NCBI GenBank assembly: GCA_900550235.1
Contig: URRQ01000001.1
Span: forward strand, 54,032 to 118,031
DNA from: an uncultured Lachnospiraceae bacterium
GTDB taxonomy: Bacteria; Bacillota; Clostridia; Lachnospirales; Lachnospiraceae
DNA: 64,000 nucleotides
Direction: 5' to 3'
Shown: positions 36,316-45,947 of the stretch, piece by piece
Position numbering within the stretch: position 1 is the stretch's first letter
How the letters are laid out: every line of letters starts with the position of its first letter
Translations under genes and position numbers: made by a program
Notes under the pieces: model-generated
The model's database searches: none
Told to the model about the DNA's origin: nothing
The model's input: only the letters and a program-made list of their open reading frames with translations

Positions 36316-37686
36316 CTATCTAACGTTTGGAAGCTTTGCAAAAGATTCCTGTAATTCCGCATCCGTCGGAACGTAATCTTTCATATTTCCTTGGTGGAAT
36401 TTTTCATATGCAACCATATCGAAATATCCGGTTCCGGTAAGCCCGAATAAAATTGTTTTTTCTTCTCCTGTCTCTTTGCATTTTAATGCTTCCTGAATGG
36501 CTCCGTAAATCGCATGTGCAGATTCCGGCGCCGGAAGAATCGTTTCCTGTTTTGCAAATAATGTTGCTGCTTCAAATACTTTTGTCTGTTCGACAGAAAT
36601 TGCTTCCATGTATCCGTCATGATACAGCTTTGATAAAATCGGTGACATTCCGTGATACCGAAGACCACCCGCATGGTTTGCCGACGGCATAAATTCACAA
36701 CCAAGCGTATACATCTTCGCAAGTGGCGTTACATGCCCTGTATCACAATAATCGTATGCATAGGTACCTCTTGTAAGGGATGGACAGGAAGCCGGTTCTA
36801 CTGCAACAAATCTCGGATTTTTCTTTCCTAAAAGCTTATCCTGCATGAACGGAGCAATCAGACCTCCCAAGTTAGATCCTCCTCCTGCACAACCCACGAT
36901 CACATCCGGATATTCCCCATACAATTCCATAGCCGTCTTACTTTCCAGTCCGATTACAGACTGATGCAAGACCACTTGATTCAACACGGATCCCAATACA
37001 TATCGATATCCTTCTGTCGTCGTTGCTTTTTCTACCGCTTCTGAAATTGCACAGCCAAGGCTTCCTGTCGTTCCCGGATGTTCTTCTAATATCTTACGTC
37101 CAACTTCTGTCGTTTCGCTCGGGCTTGGAATCACATTCGCATCAAACGTCTCGATCACTGCTCTTCGGAATGGTTTTTGCTCGTAGGAACATTTCACCAT
37201 ATATACAGTAAGCGGAAGACCATAGAACGAGCACGCTTCTGCAAGGGCTGTTCCCCATTGTCCTGCCCCCGTCTCAGTTGTCAATCCCTTCAATCCTTCT
37301 TCTTTTGCATAATAAGCCTGTGCTGCTGCCGAGTTCAGTTTATGACTTCCCGATGTATTATTTCCTTCGAATTTATAATAAATCTTTGCCGGTGTATCCA
37401 AATATTTTTCCAAATTATATGCACGGATAAGCGGCGATGGGCGATACATTTTATAAAATTCCTGTACTTCTTCCGGAATGTCTATATATCGTGTTGTATG
37501 ATCCATTTCCTGATGTGCCAATTCCTTTGCAAAAATCGGATATAACTCCTCTTCTTTTAACGGCTCTCCGGTTTTTGGATTCAAAAGCGGAGGCATCTCC
37601 TCCATATCAGCACGCAAATTATACCATTGTTTCGGCATCTGCTCCTCTGTCAAATATATTCTGTGTGGTACTTTCTTTTTGCTCAT
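36316..37686 (-). CDS. TrpB2-type tryptophan synthase beta-like PLP enzyme
   Basis: A 456-residue PLP enzyme that joins indole and serine (or a related beta-replacement) to make tryptophan. The PLP lysine is in NTSGSHKLNSAAAQAYYAK near residue 95, followed by GLTTETGAGQWGTALAEACS, and the phosphate loop is VGCAGGGSNLGGL. The longer N-terminus (YNLRADMEEMPPLLNPKTGEP) marks the TrpB2 subgroup, which usually works without TrpA. No other trp gene is in the window, so it may salvage indole. ATG 37686 has AGGAG eight bases ahead. The T-box with a TGG specifier upstream supports a tryptophan role. Confidence 0.92.
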   Translation of the reverse strand: MSKKKVPHRIYLTEEQMPKQWYNLRADMEEMPPLLNPKTGEPLKEEELYPIFAKELAHQEMDHTTRYIDIPEEVQEFYKMYRPSPLIRAYNLEKYLDTPAKIYYKFEGNNTSGSHKLNSAAAQAYYAKEEGLKGLTTETGAGQWGTALAEACSFYGLPLTVYMVKCSYEQKPFRRAVIETFDANVIPSPSETTEVGRKILEEHPGTTGSLGCAISEAVEKATTTEGYRYVLGSVLNQVVLHQSVIGLESKTAMELYGEYPDVIVGCAGGGSNLGGLIAPFMQDKLLGKKNPRFVAVEPASCPSLTRGTYAYDYCDTGHVTPLAKMYTLGCEFMPSANHAGGLRYHGMSPILSKLYHDGYMEAISVEQTKVFEAATLFAKQETILPAPESAHAIYGAIQEALKCKETGEEKTILFGLTGTGYFDMVAYEKFHQGNMKDYVPTDAELQESFAKLPNVR

Positions 37687-37756
37687 TGTAAAATCTCCTT
37701 TCTTGTTTAAAACCGTATGCACGTTATATGAAGAATCATTCATACATTTTTATAAA

Positions 37757-38045
37757 ATAAAAGGTGGCCCGAAGGAGACACAAGCTTTTACCTCTGTATC
37801 TCCTACAGGGACAAAAGCTTATAACTTCTGCGGTACCACCCTAATTGATGAATTCTCATCCACTCTTTCATGTACAATCATACACGGTTCCTTGATAACG
37901 GGCGAACATCCCGTCGGGCATTACTTGGATTCTTCCTTTCTTCCCGACCTCATAAGTCCATTCATCTACGGCTTTGCTACCTTCTTCCACCAAACGAAGG
38001 CTCTCTGTAAACAAACTTCCGAAAACTACTCTTCTTAATCTACGG
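37757..38045 (-). promoter_or_regulatory. T-box leader, predicted tryptophan-specific
   Basis: On the minus strand the leader begins with AGAGAGCC of stem I. It carries the highly conserved AGGGTGGTACCGC T-box sequence (37830-37842) that pairs with the acceptor end of uncharged tRNA. It ends in a G+C-rich terminator stem followed by TTTTATTTT (about 37753-37815). The specifier loop reads GAATGGACT, giving TGG (Trp) at 37958-37960. The downstream TrpB2 gene agrees with that reading. Uncharged tRNA-Trp should allow read-through. Confidence 0.9.
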
Positions 38046-38076
38046 TTTTCATTGCTATTTATTTTCTATGACATAG

Positions 38077-38105
38077 ACTTTAGCAGATAAAAAACTATCT
38101 GTCAA
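38077..38105 (-). promoter_or_regulatory. Promoter of the T-box/TrpB2 unit
   Basis: A consensus TTGACA (38100-38105), 17-base spacer and TAAAGT (38077-38082) on the minus strand, about 35 bases before the start of stem I. Confidence 0.7.
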
Positions 38106-38122
38106 TTGATTTATTTTATTCA

Positions 38123-38151
38123 TTGTTTCTGTAAAACATTCATGATAGAAT
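38123..38151 (+). promoter_or_regulatory. Promoter of the serpin gene
   Basis: TTGTTT (38123-38128), 17-base spacer, TAGAAT (38146-38151) on the plus strand, 40 bases before the serpin ATG. It diverges from the T-box promoter 18 bases away. Confidence 0.6.
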
Positions 38152-38190
38152 TAACATATACTACAATAAACGATGCAAAAGGAGGATTGT

Positions 38191-39447
38191 ATGAAGAAAA
38201 GATTGCTCGCACTACTTCTTACATTATCCATAACAACCATTTCTTTGACCGGCTGTGGTTCCAAAATCCAGGCAACCAATCTGATGGAAGAAAAAAAGCC
38301 GGCAAATCCGGTTAAAATGACTTCGATTTCTGAAACAAATACCATAGCTGCGACAGATTTTGCTGTTCGCCTTTTTCAACAGGCAAAAAATGGGGAGGAA
38401 AACACTTTGATTTCTCCACTCTCTGTTCTTCCTGCCTTGTCTATGACTTGCAATGGAGCAAAAGATGAAACACGTTTCCAAATGGAACAGACATTGGGAA
38501 TGCCTGTAGACAAGCTTAATGAATACTTATATTCCTACATCCATCATTTACCAAATGAAAAAGACTGTCAATTTCATCTTGCCAATTCTATTTGGCTTCG
38601 GGATGCAAAAGATTTTATTGTAGATGATAATTTTTTAAAAAACAATGCGAAATATTATGATGCCGGAATCTATCAATCCGCTTTTGACGATCAGACTTTA
38701 GCCGATATCAATAACTGGGTAGCAGCCCAAACAAATGATATGATTCCAACTATTTTAGACCAAATAGATTCTGATGCCTACATGTATCTGATCAATGCTC
38801 TTTCTTTTGACAGCAAATGGAGCAGCATCTATGAGTCCTCTTCTGTAAGTAACGATGTCTTTACAACAGAAAATGGTACAAGTCAGGATGTTGAAATGAT
38901 GCATTCCAGCGAATACGAATATATTGAAGACGAGAATGTCTCAGGATTTCTAAAGCCGTATTCCGGCTATTCCTATGCATTTGTCGCTTTACTTCCTAAA
39001 GAGGGAATTCCCCTTACGGAATATGTCAACTCTCTAACCGGAGAACACTTGCACCATCTGCTCACCACTGTTGAAGAATACCCGATCACCGCAGGGATCC
39101 CTAAATTTGAAACAGAGTTTTCCATTGATCTGATCCCACCTTTGCAGACACTTGGTATCCATGATGCATTTGACAAAGATCTTGCCAATTTCTCCGGTAT
39201 GGGTTCTTTTGATTCACCATGGGAGCGTCTTTACATCAACTCAATACTGCATAAATCCTTCTTTTCCATTGGGGAGAAAGGAACAAAGGCCGGAGCTTCT
39301 ACAATAATCGGTATGGAAAAAAGCGCTTCTTCCATAAATCCCGAAGAAGCAAAAGAAGTAATTCTTGACCGCCCATTTTTATACATGATCGTAGATTATG
39401 AAAATAGATTTCCGATTTTTATCGGAACTGCAGACGATATGCAATAA
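38191..39447 (+). CDS. Serpin-family protease inhibitor, predicted surface lipoprotein
   Basis: A 418-residue serpin with a lipoprotein signal (LTGC, Cys22). Family features: NTLISPLSVLPALSMTCNGA near residue 77, INNWVAAQTNDMIP, LINALSFDSKW, and the closing VILDRPFLYMIVDYENRFPIFIG. The reactive-centre loop has an inhibitory hinge, GTKAGAST, followed by IIGMEKSASS. Counting from the hinge puts P1 near the Lys-Ser-Ala, so either a trypsin-like or an elastase-like target is possible. Serpins in gut Firmicutes are known to block host elastases. The start is ATG 38191 with AAGGAGG ahead. It is the first of three plus-strand genes in an otherwise minus-strand region. Confidence 0.93.
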   Translation: MKKRLLALLLTLSITTISLTGCGSKIQATNLMEEKKPANPVKMTSISETNTIAATDFAVRLFQQAKNGEENTLISPLSVLPALSMTCNGAKDETRFQMEQTLGMPVDKLNEYLYSYIHHLPNEKDCQFHLANSIWLRDAKDFIVDDNFLKNNAKYYDAGIYQSAFDDQTLADINNWVAAQTNDMIPTILDQIDSDAYMYLINALSFDSKWSSIYESSSVSNDVFTTENGTSQDVEMMHSSEYEYIEDENVSGFLKPYSGYSYAFVALLPKEGIPLTEYVNSLTGEHLHHLLTTVEEYPITAGIPKFETEFSIDLIPPLQTLGIHDAFDKDLANFSGMGSFDSPWERLYINSILHKSFFSIGEKGTKAGASTIIGMEKSASSINPEEAKEVILDRPFLYMIVDYENRFPIFIGTADDMQ

Positions 39448-39489
39448 ATACGAAAATCAAATTAATACCTATACAGAAGGGATAACTTT

Positions 39490-40380
39490 ATGCCTATACT
39501 ACTAGATTATCAACTACGAGAACAAATACCTCACAACACTACGGAATTTCCTATCAGCTATTTTCATGACGAGCTTGCTACCTTGTCCAACCTTGCAGGT
39601 CCTTTACATTGGCATCCTGACTTTGAAATAGCAACTGCCGAAAGCGGTGTTTTGGATTACCAAATAGGACAACAGCACATTATACTGGAGGCAGGTGACA
39701 GCGTATTTGTCAATGGGAATATATTACACGGAATCAGACAACTATCCGGTAGTTGTCCCGATCCGATGCCCAACATCGTATTCTCCGGCGCATTAGTTGC
39801 TGCAGAAACAAGTAATATTTATCAGAAATATATTCAACCCATTGCACAGTGTGATTCGTTACCGTTCATTGTATTTAGACACAATGATCATTCCTGCCAA
39901 GATGTGCATTCTTTAGTCAGAGATACTTATAAGCAATTGAGTAAAAAAACGCAATGCTATGAAATGGTTGTACAACGTAATATAAGCCGTATATTTGAGC
40001 ATATATATCGCGATTTTGATAAATTTCAAAAATCAGAAGCTACACGCATACAAGTCAAAAATCAAATACGCATTCAAAAAATGCTCTCATATATTCATGA
40101 ACACTATGCTGAAACTGTCACTCTCGAAGACATCTCAAATGCTGCTAACATCAGCCGCAGCGAAGCAGGACGCTGTTTCAATACATATATGGGATGTTCG
40201 CCTATTGATGCACTTATTCAACACAGACTTCAAATGGCTCACAAACTACTAAACGAGAAAACGCAGACTCTTCAACAAATTAGTTATGCCTGCGGTTTTA
40301 ATTCTGTAAACTATTTTAGCCGTCAGTTTAAAAAATTTTATGGATATTCACCCAGTCAAAGTAATCTTTCGGGTAAATAA
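39490..40380 (+). CDS. AraC-family transcriptional regulator with cupin sensor domain
   Basis: A 296-residue regulator. The N-terminal part (35-110) is a cupin-like sugar- or metabolite-sensing domain with LHWHPDFEIATAESG and GDSVFVNGNILHG. The C-terminal part (about 195-293) has two helix-turn-helix motifs, VTLEDISNAANISRSEAGRCF and LQQISYACGFNSVNYFSRQFKKFYGYSP. It follows the serpin by 42 bases and precedes an MFS transporter by 95 bases, so it probably controls the transporter. Ligand unknown. Confidence 0.92.
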   Translation: MPILLDYQLREQIPHNTTEFPISYFHDELATLSNLAGPLHWHPDFEIATAESGVLDYQIGQQHIILEAGDSVFVNGNILHGIRQLSGSCPDPMPNIVFSGALVAAETSNIYQKYIQPIAQCDSLPFIVFRHNDHSCQDVHSLVRDTYKQLSKKTQCYEMVVQRNISRIFEHIYRDFDKFQKSEATRIQVKNQIRIQKMLSYIHEHYAETVTLEDISNAANISRSEAGRCFNTYMGCSPIDALIQHRLQMAHKLLNEKTQTLQQISYACGFNSVNYFSRQFKKFYGYSPSQSNLSGK

Positions 40381-40475
40381 TGCTTGTTTTTAGTAATTTT
40401 ATGTCTTTTTTTGTTTTGCCATGATGATATAATACCAAGCTGTATATTATTACTATAATCTTGAAAGGAATCCTC

Positions 40476-41672
40476 ATGACAAAACAAAATAATTACAAAA
40501 AAACTCTGATTGCTTGCTACCTTGGTTTTGTTACGCAGGCTATATCTGCAAACTTTGCCCCACTTTTATTTCTAACATTCAAAAACACATACGGGATAAC
40601 ACTTGAAAAGATTGCCATGATTCCCATGGTATTTTATCTTACACAATTATTTGTTGATTACGCCGCAACTGAATTTGCTGACAAACTAGGTTATCGTATC
40701 TGTGTAGTGGCATCTCAAGTACTCTCTGCATTTGGGATAGCATCCATGTGCATCTTACCCGAAATAATGCCGACTCCTTTTTCAGGTATATTGATTTCAG
40801 TCATCCTGTATGCAATAGGAAGCGGTCTTATTGAAGTTTTGGTAAGTCCAATTGTAGAAGCTTGCCCTTTTGAAAACAAATCCGGAATGATGAGCCTCTT
40901 ACATTCTTTCTATTGTTGGGGCGCGATGGGTGTAATTCTAGGTTCTACACTTTTCTTTACTATATTCGGAATTAACAATTGGAAAATATTAACCCTTATT
41001 TGGGCGATCATACCATTATATAACGCATTTAACTTTATCAAATGCCCGATTGATCGACTTCCTGATTCTGACGAGAGCATGGGAATTCGGCAGCTGTTTC
41101 AAATGCCTTTATTTTGCTTAATGATCCTACTAATGGTATGTTCTGGCGCATCCGAAGCCTGTATGGCTCAATGGGCATCTGCATTTACAGAATCTGCTCT
41201 CGGTGTTTCCAAAACTGTTGGCGATTTGGCTGGACCTTGCTTATTTGCCATGTTCATGGGAATATCCCGTATGCTTTATGGGAAATTCAGTGAAAAGCTT
41301 GATTTGATCAAAGTCATGCTGAGTTGTGGTATCCTGTGCACCGTCTGCTATTTACTCGCATCATTATCTACTTTGCCGATTCTCGGACTTATCGGTTGTG
41401 CACTTTGTGGTTCGGCAGTTGGTATTATGTGGCCTGGTTCTATCAGTATTTCTTCACAGAACTGCCCAAGAGGCGGCACTGCAATGTTCGCATTCCTTGC
41501 ATTAGCCGGAGACTTAGGCGCTATGATAAGCCCCGCTATGGTCGGCAGTCTTGCTGAAAGGGCAGGAGGGAATCTTAAAATCGGACTGTTTGTTGCAACC
41601 ATATTCCCGATAGTTCTTGTATTCGGATTACTGCTTTTAAAAAAGAAAAGTCATACAACAGCAACTACGTAA
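40476..41672 (+). CDS. MFS transporter (sugar-type)
   Basis: A 398-residue permease with 12 predicted membrane helices. The layout is that of the FucP/glucose-type MFS branch: YLGFVTQAISANFAPLLFLTF in helix 1, ADKLGYR in the loop after helix 2, LHSFYCWGAMGVILG in helix 5, and a final GNLKIGLFVATIFPIVLVFG. The substrate cannot be named. The open frame begins with TTG 40461, but ATG 40476 has AAGGA six bases upstream. A TATAAT at 40428-40433 may be its own promoter. It ends in a strong bidirectional terminator. Confidence 0.88.
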   Translation: MTKQNNYKKTLIACYLGFVTQAISANFAPLLFLTFKNTYGITLEKIAMIPMVFYLTQLFVDYAATEFADKLGYRICVVASQVLSAFGIASMCILPEIMPTPFSGILISVILYAIGSGLIEVLVSPIVEACPFENKSGMMSLLHSFYCWGAMGVILGSTLFFTIFGINNWKILTLIWAIIPLYNAFNFIKCPIDRLPDSDESMGIRQLFQMPLFCLMILLMVCSGASEACMAQWASAFTESALGVSKTVGDLAGPCLFAMFMGISRMLYGKFSEKLDLIKVMLSCGILCTVCYLLASLSTLPILGLIGCALCGSAVGIMWPGSISISSQNCPRGGTAMFAFLALAGDLGAMISPAMVGSLAERAGGNLKIGLFVATIFPIVLVFGLLLLKKKSHTTATT

Positions 41673-41683
41673 TAATCTCTAAT

Positions 41684-41722
41684 AAAAATCGGCATAACCA
41701 CAATGGTTACGCCGGTTTTTTA
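41684..41722. terminator. Bidirectional intrinsic terminator between MFS and punA genes
   Basis: An 11- to 12-bp stem (CGGCATAACCAC / TGGTTACGCCGG) with a tiny loop. It is flanked by TTTTTTT on the plus strand and TTTTTATT on the minus strand. It sits between two convergent genes (stops at 41672 and 41759). Confidence 0.85.
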
Positions 41723-41758
41723 ATAATCTTTGTATTTCTTATGCTCTCTTTATATTAT

Positions 41759-42580
41759 TTAAATTGTTGTAATAATCTCTGTCACAATTTTTTCAAATTT
41801 ATCTTTTACTTTATCTGCTACTTCTTGTACTTCCTTGTGATTCAATGGCTGATCCAAAATTCCTGCTGCCATATTCGTGATGCAGGAAATTCCGCACACC
41901 TTCATTCCCATATGGTTTGCTGCCATTGCTTCACATACGGTGCTCATACCTACCGCATCTGCGCCTAATGTGCGAAGCATACGAATCTCTGCCGGCGTCT
42001 CATAGTTTGGTCCTGTGCACTGCACATATACGCCTTCCTGAATCTTTGTTCCTAATTTATCAGCTGCTTTTCTGATTTTATCACACAATTCCAAATCATA
42101 TACATGACTCATATCCGGGAATCTTGCTCCAAGCTCATCTAAGTTTTGTCCAATCAACGGGCTCTTCACAAATGTAGAAATGTGATCGGTAATCATCATT
42201 AAGTCTCCCGGTTCGAATGCTGTATTCACACCACCTGCCGCATTTGTAAGGATCAATTTTTTCGCTCCTAATAATCCCATGATTCTTGTCGGCATTACCA
42301 CGTCTGTCATCTCATATCCTTCATAGAAATGTACACGGCCTTTCATAAGAACAGTTGGTACTCCATTGACATAACCGAATAAAAATCTTCCATCATGTCC
42401 GGCTACTGTAGACACCGGAAATCCTTCAATCTCTGAATACGGAATCTCCGCTTTCACATCCATGTTTTTTGCATACTCTCCAAGTCCGGAGCCTAGGATT
42501 AATGCCACCTCCGGTTCAAAGTTTGCCTTTTCCTTTACAATCTCTGCGCATTTTACTAATTTTTCGTATACCTGATTCAT
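41759..42580 (-). CDS. punA: Purine-nucleoside phosphorylase (trimeric PNP type)
   Basis: A 273-residue enzyme splitting purine (deoxy)nucleosides with phosphate. Motifs: LILGSGLGEYA near residue 27, VAGHDGRFLFG, GRVHFYEGYEM near 80-90, LTNAAGGVNTAFEPGDLMMITDHI near 112, and GADAVGMSTVCEAMAANHMGMKVCGISCITNMAAG near 195 (in part). These mark the low-molecular-mass trimeric class rather than the hexameric DeoD. It is the last gene of the nucleoside salvage cluster, 13 bases after deoB. Confidence 0.96.
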   Translation of the reverse strand: MNQVYEKLVKCAEIVKEKANFEPEVALILGSGLGEYAKNMDVKAEIPYSEIEGFPVSTVAGHDGRFLFGYVNGVPTVLMKGRVHFYEGYEMTDVVMPTRIMGLLGAKKLILTNAAGGVNTAFEPGDLMMITDHISTFVKSPLIGQNLDELGARFPDMSHVYDLELCDKIRKAADKLGTKIQEGVYVQCTGPNYETPAEIRMLRTLGADAVGMSTVCEAMAANHMGMKVCGISCITNMAAGILDQPLNHKEVQEVADKVKDKFEKIVTEIITTI

Positions 42581-42593
42581 ATGTTCTCCTTTT

Positions 42594-43784
42594 CTAAACT
42601 AACTCGTTTAAGATTGATGTCCCGATTGTACCTTCCGGCATCTCCACACCGAAATTGTCCGCAATAGACGCACCGATCACTGCAAATGTATCTTCGTTTT
42701 CAAGCCTTCCGCCTTCTGCCATTTTCTTAGAATAAGATACAAACGGAACGTACTCTCTTGTATGGTCTGTTCCTGTGTAGCTTGGATCATTTCCATGATC
42801 TGCTGTCAGGATCAAAAGATCATCTTCACGTAGTTCATTTAAAAGCACTCCTAGATTTTTATCAAACTTCTCAATCTCATGACCATAACCTTCTACATCT
42901 CTTCGATGTCCCCATTGTGCATCAAAATCCACAAGATTTACGAAGCATAATCCTTGGAAATCTTTTTTACAAATGTCTATCGTCTGCTCCATTCCATGAA
43001 CAGAACTATCCGAATGATGTGTCTCTGTAATTCCTTCCCCACAGAAAATATCATTGATTTTTCCTACGCCGATCACATCGTAACCCGCATCTTTTAATGC
43101 ATTTAATGCAGTAAGACCTGTCGGTTTCAATGCGTAGTCATGGCGATTGCTTGTTCGTTTGAATTCGCCTTTTTTCTTGCCAACATATGGTCTTGCAATG
43201 ACGCGACCGACTCTCCACTCGTCCTTCATCGTGATCTCTCGTGCAATTTCACAACAGCGATACAGATTTTCCAAATCAAATGTTTCCTCATTACCGCAAA
43301 TCTGCAATACCGAATCAGCAGAGGTATAGACGATCATTGCACCTGTATTGATTTCTTCTTCTCCCAACTCATCTATAATAGCTGTACCACTGGCGCTTTT
43401 ATTTCCAATAACTTTCTTGCCACATCTTTTTTCTAACTCTGCGATCAATTCCGGTGGAAATCCGGTATCCGTAAAGGTGATGAATGGTTTTTCTGTTTTG
43501 ATTCCCATCATCTCCCAATGCCCCGTCATTGTATCTTTTCCGTTGCTCACCTCGCCAAGACGTGTATATCTTCCCAAAGGCTTTTCTACCGGTTCCATTT
43601 CACCGGCAGTATGAAGATTCAGCATTCCGAGTTTCTGAAGATTCGGAATGTCAAGTTTTCCCATTTTTTCTAAAATGTGTCCAAATGTATCCACACCTTC
43701 GTCTCCGAATTTCGGGGAATCCGGCATAGCGCCGATTCCAAGGGAGTCCAATACAATTACAAACACTCTTTTATAATCTTTCAT
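42594..43784 (-). CDS. deoB: Phosphopentomutase
   Basis: A 396-residue alkaline-phosphatase-superfamily enzyme that interconverts (deoxy)ribose 1- and 5-phosphate. Motifs: [17 protein letters not shown] at the start (metal Asp), [13 protein letters not shown] near residue 85 (catalytic Thr), [13 protein letters not shown] near 285, and [24 protein letters not shown] near 325. Length matches the family. It links PNP and uridine phosphorylase products to DeoC. The ribosome site is AGGAG. Confidence 0.97.
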   Translation of the reverse strand: MKDYKRVFVIVLDSLGIGAMPDSPKFGDEGVDTFGHILEKMGKLDIPNLQKLGMLNLHTAGEMEPVEKPLGRYTRLGEVSNGKDTMTGHWEMMGIKTEKPFITFTDTGFPPELIAELEKRCGKKVIGNKSASGTAIIDELGEEEINTGAMIVYTSADSVLQICGNEETFDLENLYRCCEIAREITMKDEWRVGRVIARPYVGKKKGEFKRTSNRHDYALKPTGLTALNALKDAGYDVIGVGKINDIFCGEGITETHHSDSSVHGMEQTIDICKKDFQGLCFVNLVDFDAQWGHRRDVEGYGHEIEKFDKNLGVLLNELREDDLLILTADHGNDPSYTGTDHTREYVPFVSYSKKMAEGGRLENEDTFAVIGASIADNFGVEMPEGTIGTSILNELV

Positions 43785-43817
43785 TTTTTGCTCCTTTTCT
43801 TCATCTCTTTACAAAGA

Positions 43818-44789
43818 TTACATTAATTTACCGAATAACTGTTGTTTTTTCTCCCCCTCAATAAAGGCTGTCTTTACCGCATTCCTCATAAGTAGCAAGA
43901 TTTCTTCATCTTTAATCCCATATACCTTCTGTACAAACTCCAATTCTTTTGTCATAGAAGTATTGCTTACCGTTCGGTTATCTGTATTGATCGTTACCGG
44001 AACGCCCGCATCTAAAAATTCACGAAGTGGATATTCTGTCGTATCTGCAACCGCCTTTGTCTGCAGATTGCTGATTGGACACATTTCTATGCCGATTCCT
44101 TTTTCTCTTACAAGCGCCTGTACTTCCGGATAATTTCTCATCGCAATTCCATGACCGATTCTCATTGCTCCTGCTTCAATCGAATCTTGAATATTTTTCA
44201 CATCTCCGCATTCTCCCGCATGCAATGTAAACGGCATTCCAAGTTCTTTTACTTTTTCGAAAAACTCCATGAAACCTGCCATCGGATATAGTCCTTCTGC
44301 ACCTGCCAAGTCGGCAGCGCACACACCTTTTCCAAGAAATTGGTACGCTTCTTTAATCATCGCATAGCTCTCTTCAAAGCTATGGTGACGCATGACGCAT
44401 ACAATAACATTGTAATCCACACCAAATTCTTGTTTTCCTCGCTCCAATCCACGAAGTAACGCCTCGATCACCTGTGTTGTTCGAAACGTCCGATTCACAT
44501 GGAGAAGTGGAGCAAAACGAATCTCTGCATACACAACATTTTCTCGGCTCATGGTGCGAAGTATATCATATCCTGCATCTTCCAAGCCTTCTGCATCCCG
44601 GAGGCATTCTCCCGGAAGAGAAAACTTTTCCAAATATTCTACCAAACTTTCACAATCATCAGATACGCTTAGTTCTTCTTCCTTTACAGAACGCTTTAGT
44701 CTCTTTTCAATAAACTCTTTACTCAGAGATCCATCTAAATGACAATGGAGTTCTATCTTCGGTAAGTCCCTTAATTCTTCTAACGTCAT
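43818..44789 (-). CDS. add: Adenosine deaminase
   Basis: A 323-residue zinc enzyme converting adenosine and deoxyadenosine to inosine forms. Motifs: PKIELHCHLDGSLSKEFI near residue 10 (two zinc His), TLHAGECGD near 195 (His and Glu), RIGHGIAM near 215, and PVTINTDNRTVSNT near 270, where TDN is typical instead of SDD. Length and context in a salvage cluster fit adenosine rather than adenine deaminase. Confidence 0.93.
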   Translation of the reverse strand: MTLEELRDLPKIELHCHLDGSLSKEFIEKRLKRSVKEEELSVSDDCESLVEYLEKFSLPGECLRDAEGLEDAGYDILRTMSRENVVYAEIRFAPLLHVNRTFRTTQVIEALLRGLERGKQEFGVDYNVIVCVMRHHSFEESYAMIKEAYQFLGKGVCAADLAGAEGLYPMAGFMEFFEKVKELGMPFTLHAGECGDVKNIQDSIEAGAMRIGHGIAMRNYPEVQALVREKGIGIEMCPISNLQTKAVADTTEYPLREFLDAGVPVTINTDNRTVSNTSMTKELEFVQKVYGIKDEEILLLMRNAVKTAFIEGEKKQQLFGKLM

Positions 44790-44831
44790 TCTTCTTCCTC
44801 GCTTTCTCTTCTACGAAATCACTCCTACTGC

Positions 44832-45251
44832 TTACTTTAGATTATTCGGACCAAATCCAAGAGGAAGCAGTTCTTTTAATGTAAAAATCTCATACTGCTC
44901 TTTGCTTGTTGCCAAGATAATCTGAAAAGTGTCCGGATTACAGAATTCCATCATCACTTGTCGGCAAACGCCGCAAGGCGCCGCGTATTCTGTCAACACT
45001 CCATCTTTACCTCCGACGATACAAATGGCGTCAAATTCTCGTACTCCCTCACTAACCGCTTTAAAAAAGGCTGTTCTCTCCGCACAGTTTGTCGGCGTAT
45101 AAGATGCATTTTCGATATTGCAGCCCCCATATATTGTTCCATTTTTTGCAAGGAGCGCAGCTCCCACTTTAAAATTTGAATATGGCGTATAAGAAAATTG
45201 CAATTGCTCCATTGCCTTTTCAATCAACATTTGAGTCAGATTTTTATCCAT
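44832..45251 (-). CDS. cdd: Cytidine deaminase
   Basis: A 139-residue homotetrameric-type cytidine deaminase. The zinc motifs are NCAERTAFFKA (Cys and catalytic Glu, near residue 55) and APCGVCRQVMMEF (two Cys, near 90). GGCNIENASYTPTNCAERT is the classic substrate loop. It produces uridine for the downstream phosphorylase reaction. It sits between deoC and add. Confidence 0.96.
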   Translation of the reverse strand: MDKNLTQMLIEKAMEQLQFSYTPYSNFKVGAALLAKNGTIYGGCNIENASYTPTNCAERTAFFKAVSEGVREFDAICIVGGKDGVLTEYAAPCGVCRQVMMEFCNPDTFQIILATSKEQYEIFTLKELLPLGFGPNNLK

Positions 45252-45267
45252 CTATCCTCTTCCTCTC

Positions 45268-45933
45268 TTAATATCCAGCTGCTGTTTCATTCTTTACAAT
45301 CTTGATCATTCTGCTTGTTCCAAGACGATCTGCTCCCAATTCCAAGAATCTTTCTGCGTCTGCCATGGAAGAAATGCCTCCGGCTGCTTTCATCTTCACA
45401 TTCGGTCCAATGTGTTTTGCAAACAATTCAATATCTGCAAATGTAGCTCCGGCTTTTGAAAATCCTGTAGATGTTTTGATATAATCTGCTCCCGCTTTTG
45501 TTACGATCTCGCACATCTTAATCTTCTCTTCTTCTGTTAAAAGACATGTCTCAATAATAACTTTTAAAATTTTGTCACCACAAGCAGCCTTTAATGTACG
45601 GATTTCTTCCTCTAACAATTCATATTTCTGATCCTTTAACCAACCGATATTGATCACCATATCAATTTCTTTTGCACCATTTGCAATGGCATCCTTCGTT
45701 TCAAATTCTTTAACTGCTGTTGTCATATAACCATTTGGGAAACCGATGACTGTACAAACAGGAATTCTATCTCCAAGGTACTCGCTTGCCTGTTTTACAT
45801 AGCTTGGCGGAATACACACAGATGCTGTTTGAAATTCTACTGCATCATCACAAATCTGTTTGATTTCTTCCCATGTTGCACCCTGTGTCAAAAGTGTATG
45901 ATCTACATGTTTTAATACTTCATTTGCATTCAT
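45268..45933 (-). CDS. deoC: Deoxyribose-phosphate aldolase
   Basis: A 221-residue class-I aldolase splitting 2-deoxyribose 5-phosphate to glyceraldehyde 3-phosphate and acetaldehyde. Motifs: [15 protein letters not shown] at the start, [18 protein letters not shown] near 65, [10 protein letters not shown] near 120, the Schiff-base Lys in [15 protein letters not shown] near 150, and [12 protein letters not shown] near 180. ATG 45933 is chosen (GGAGG eight bases upstream). ATG 45939 lies almost on the ribosome site. Confidence 0.96.
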   Translation of the reverse strand: MNANEVLKHVDHTLLTQGATWEEIKQICDDAVEFQTASVCIPPSYVKQASEYLGDRIPVCTVIGFPNGYMTTAVKEFETKDAIANGAKEIDMVINIGWLKDQKYELLEEEIRTLKAACGDKILKVIIETCLLTEEEKIKMCEIVTKAGADYIKTSTGFSKAGATFADIELFAKHIGPNVKMKAAGGISSMADAERFLELGADRLGTSRMIKIVKNETAAGY

Positions 45934-45947
45934 TTTCATTACCTCCG

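Noticed and set aside
37753..38045. Protein-coding frame through the T-box region (plus strand, 37679-38038)
   Set aside because: The stretch carries T-box features read from the other strand, and the frame has no ribosome site.
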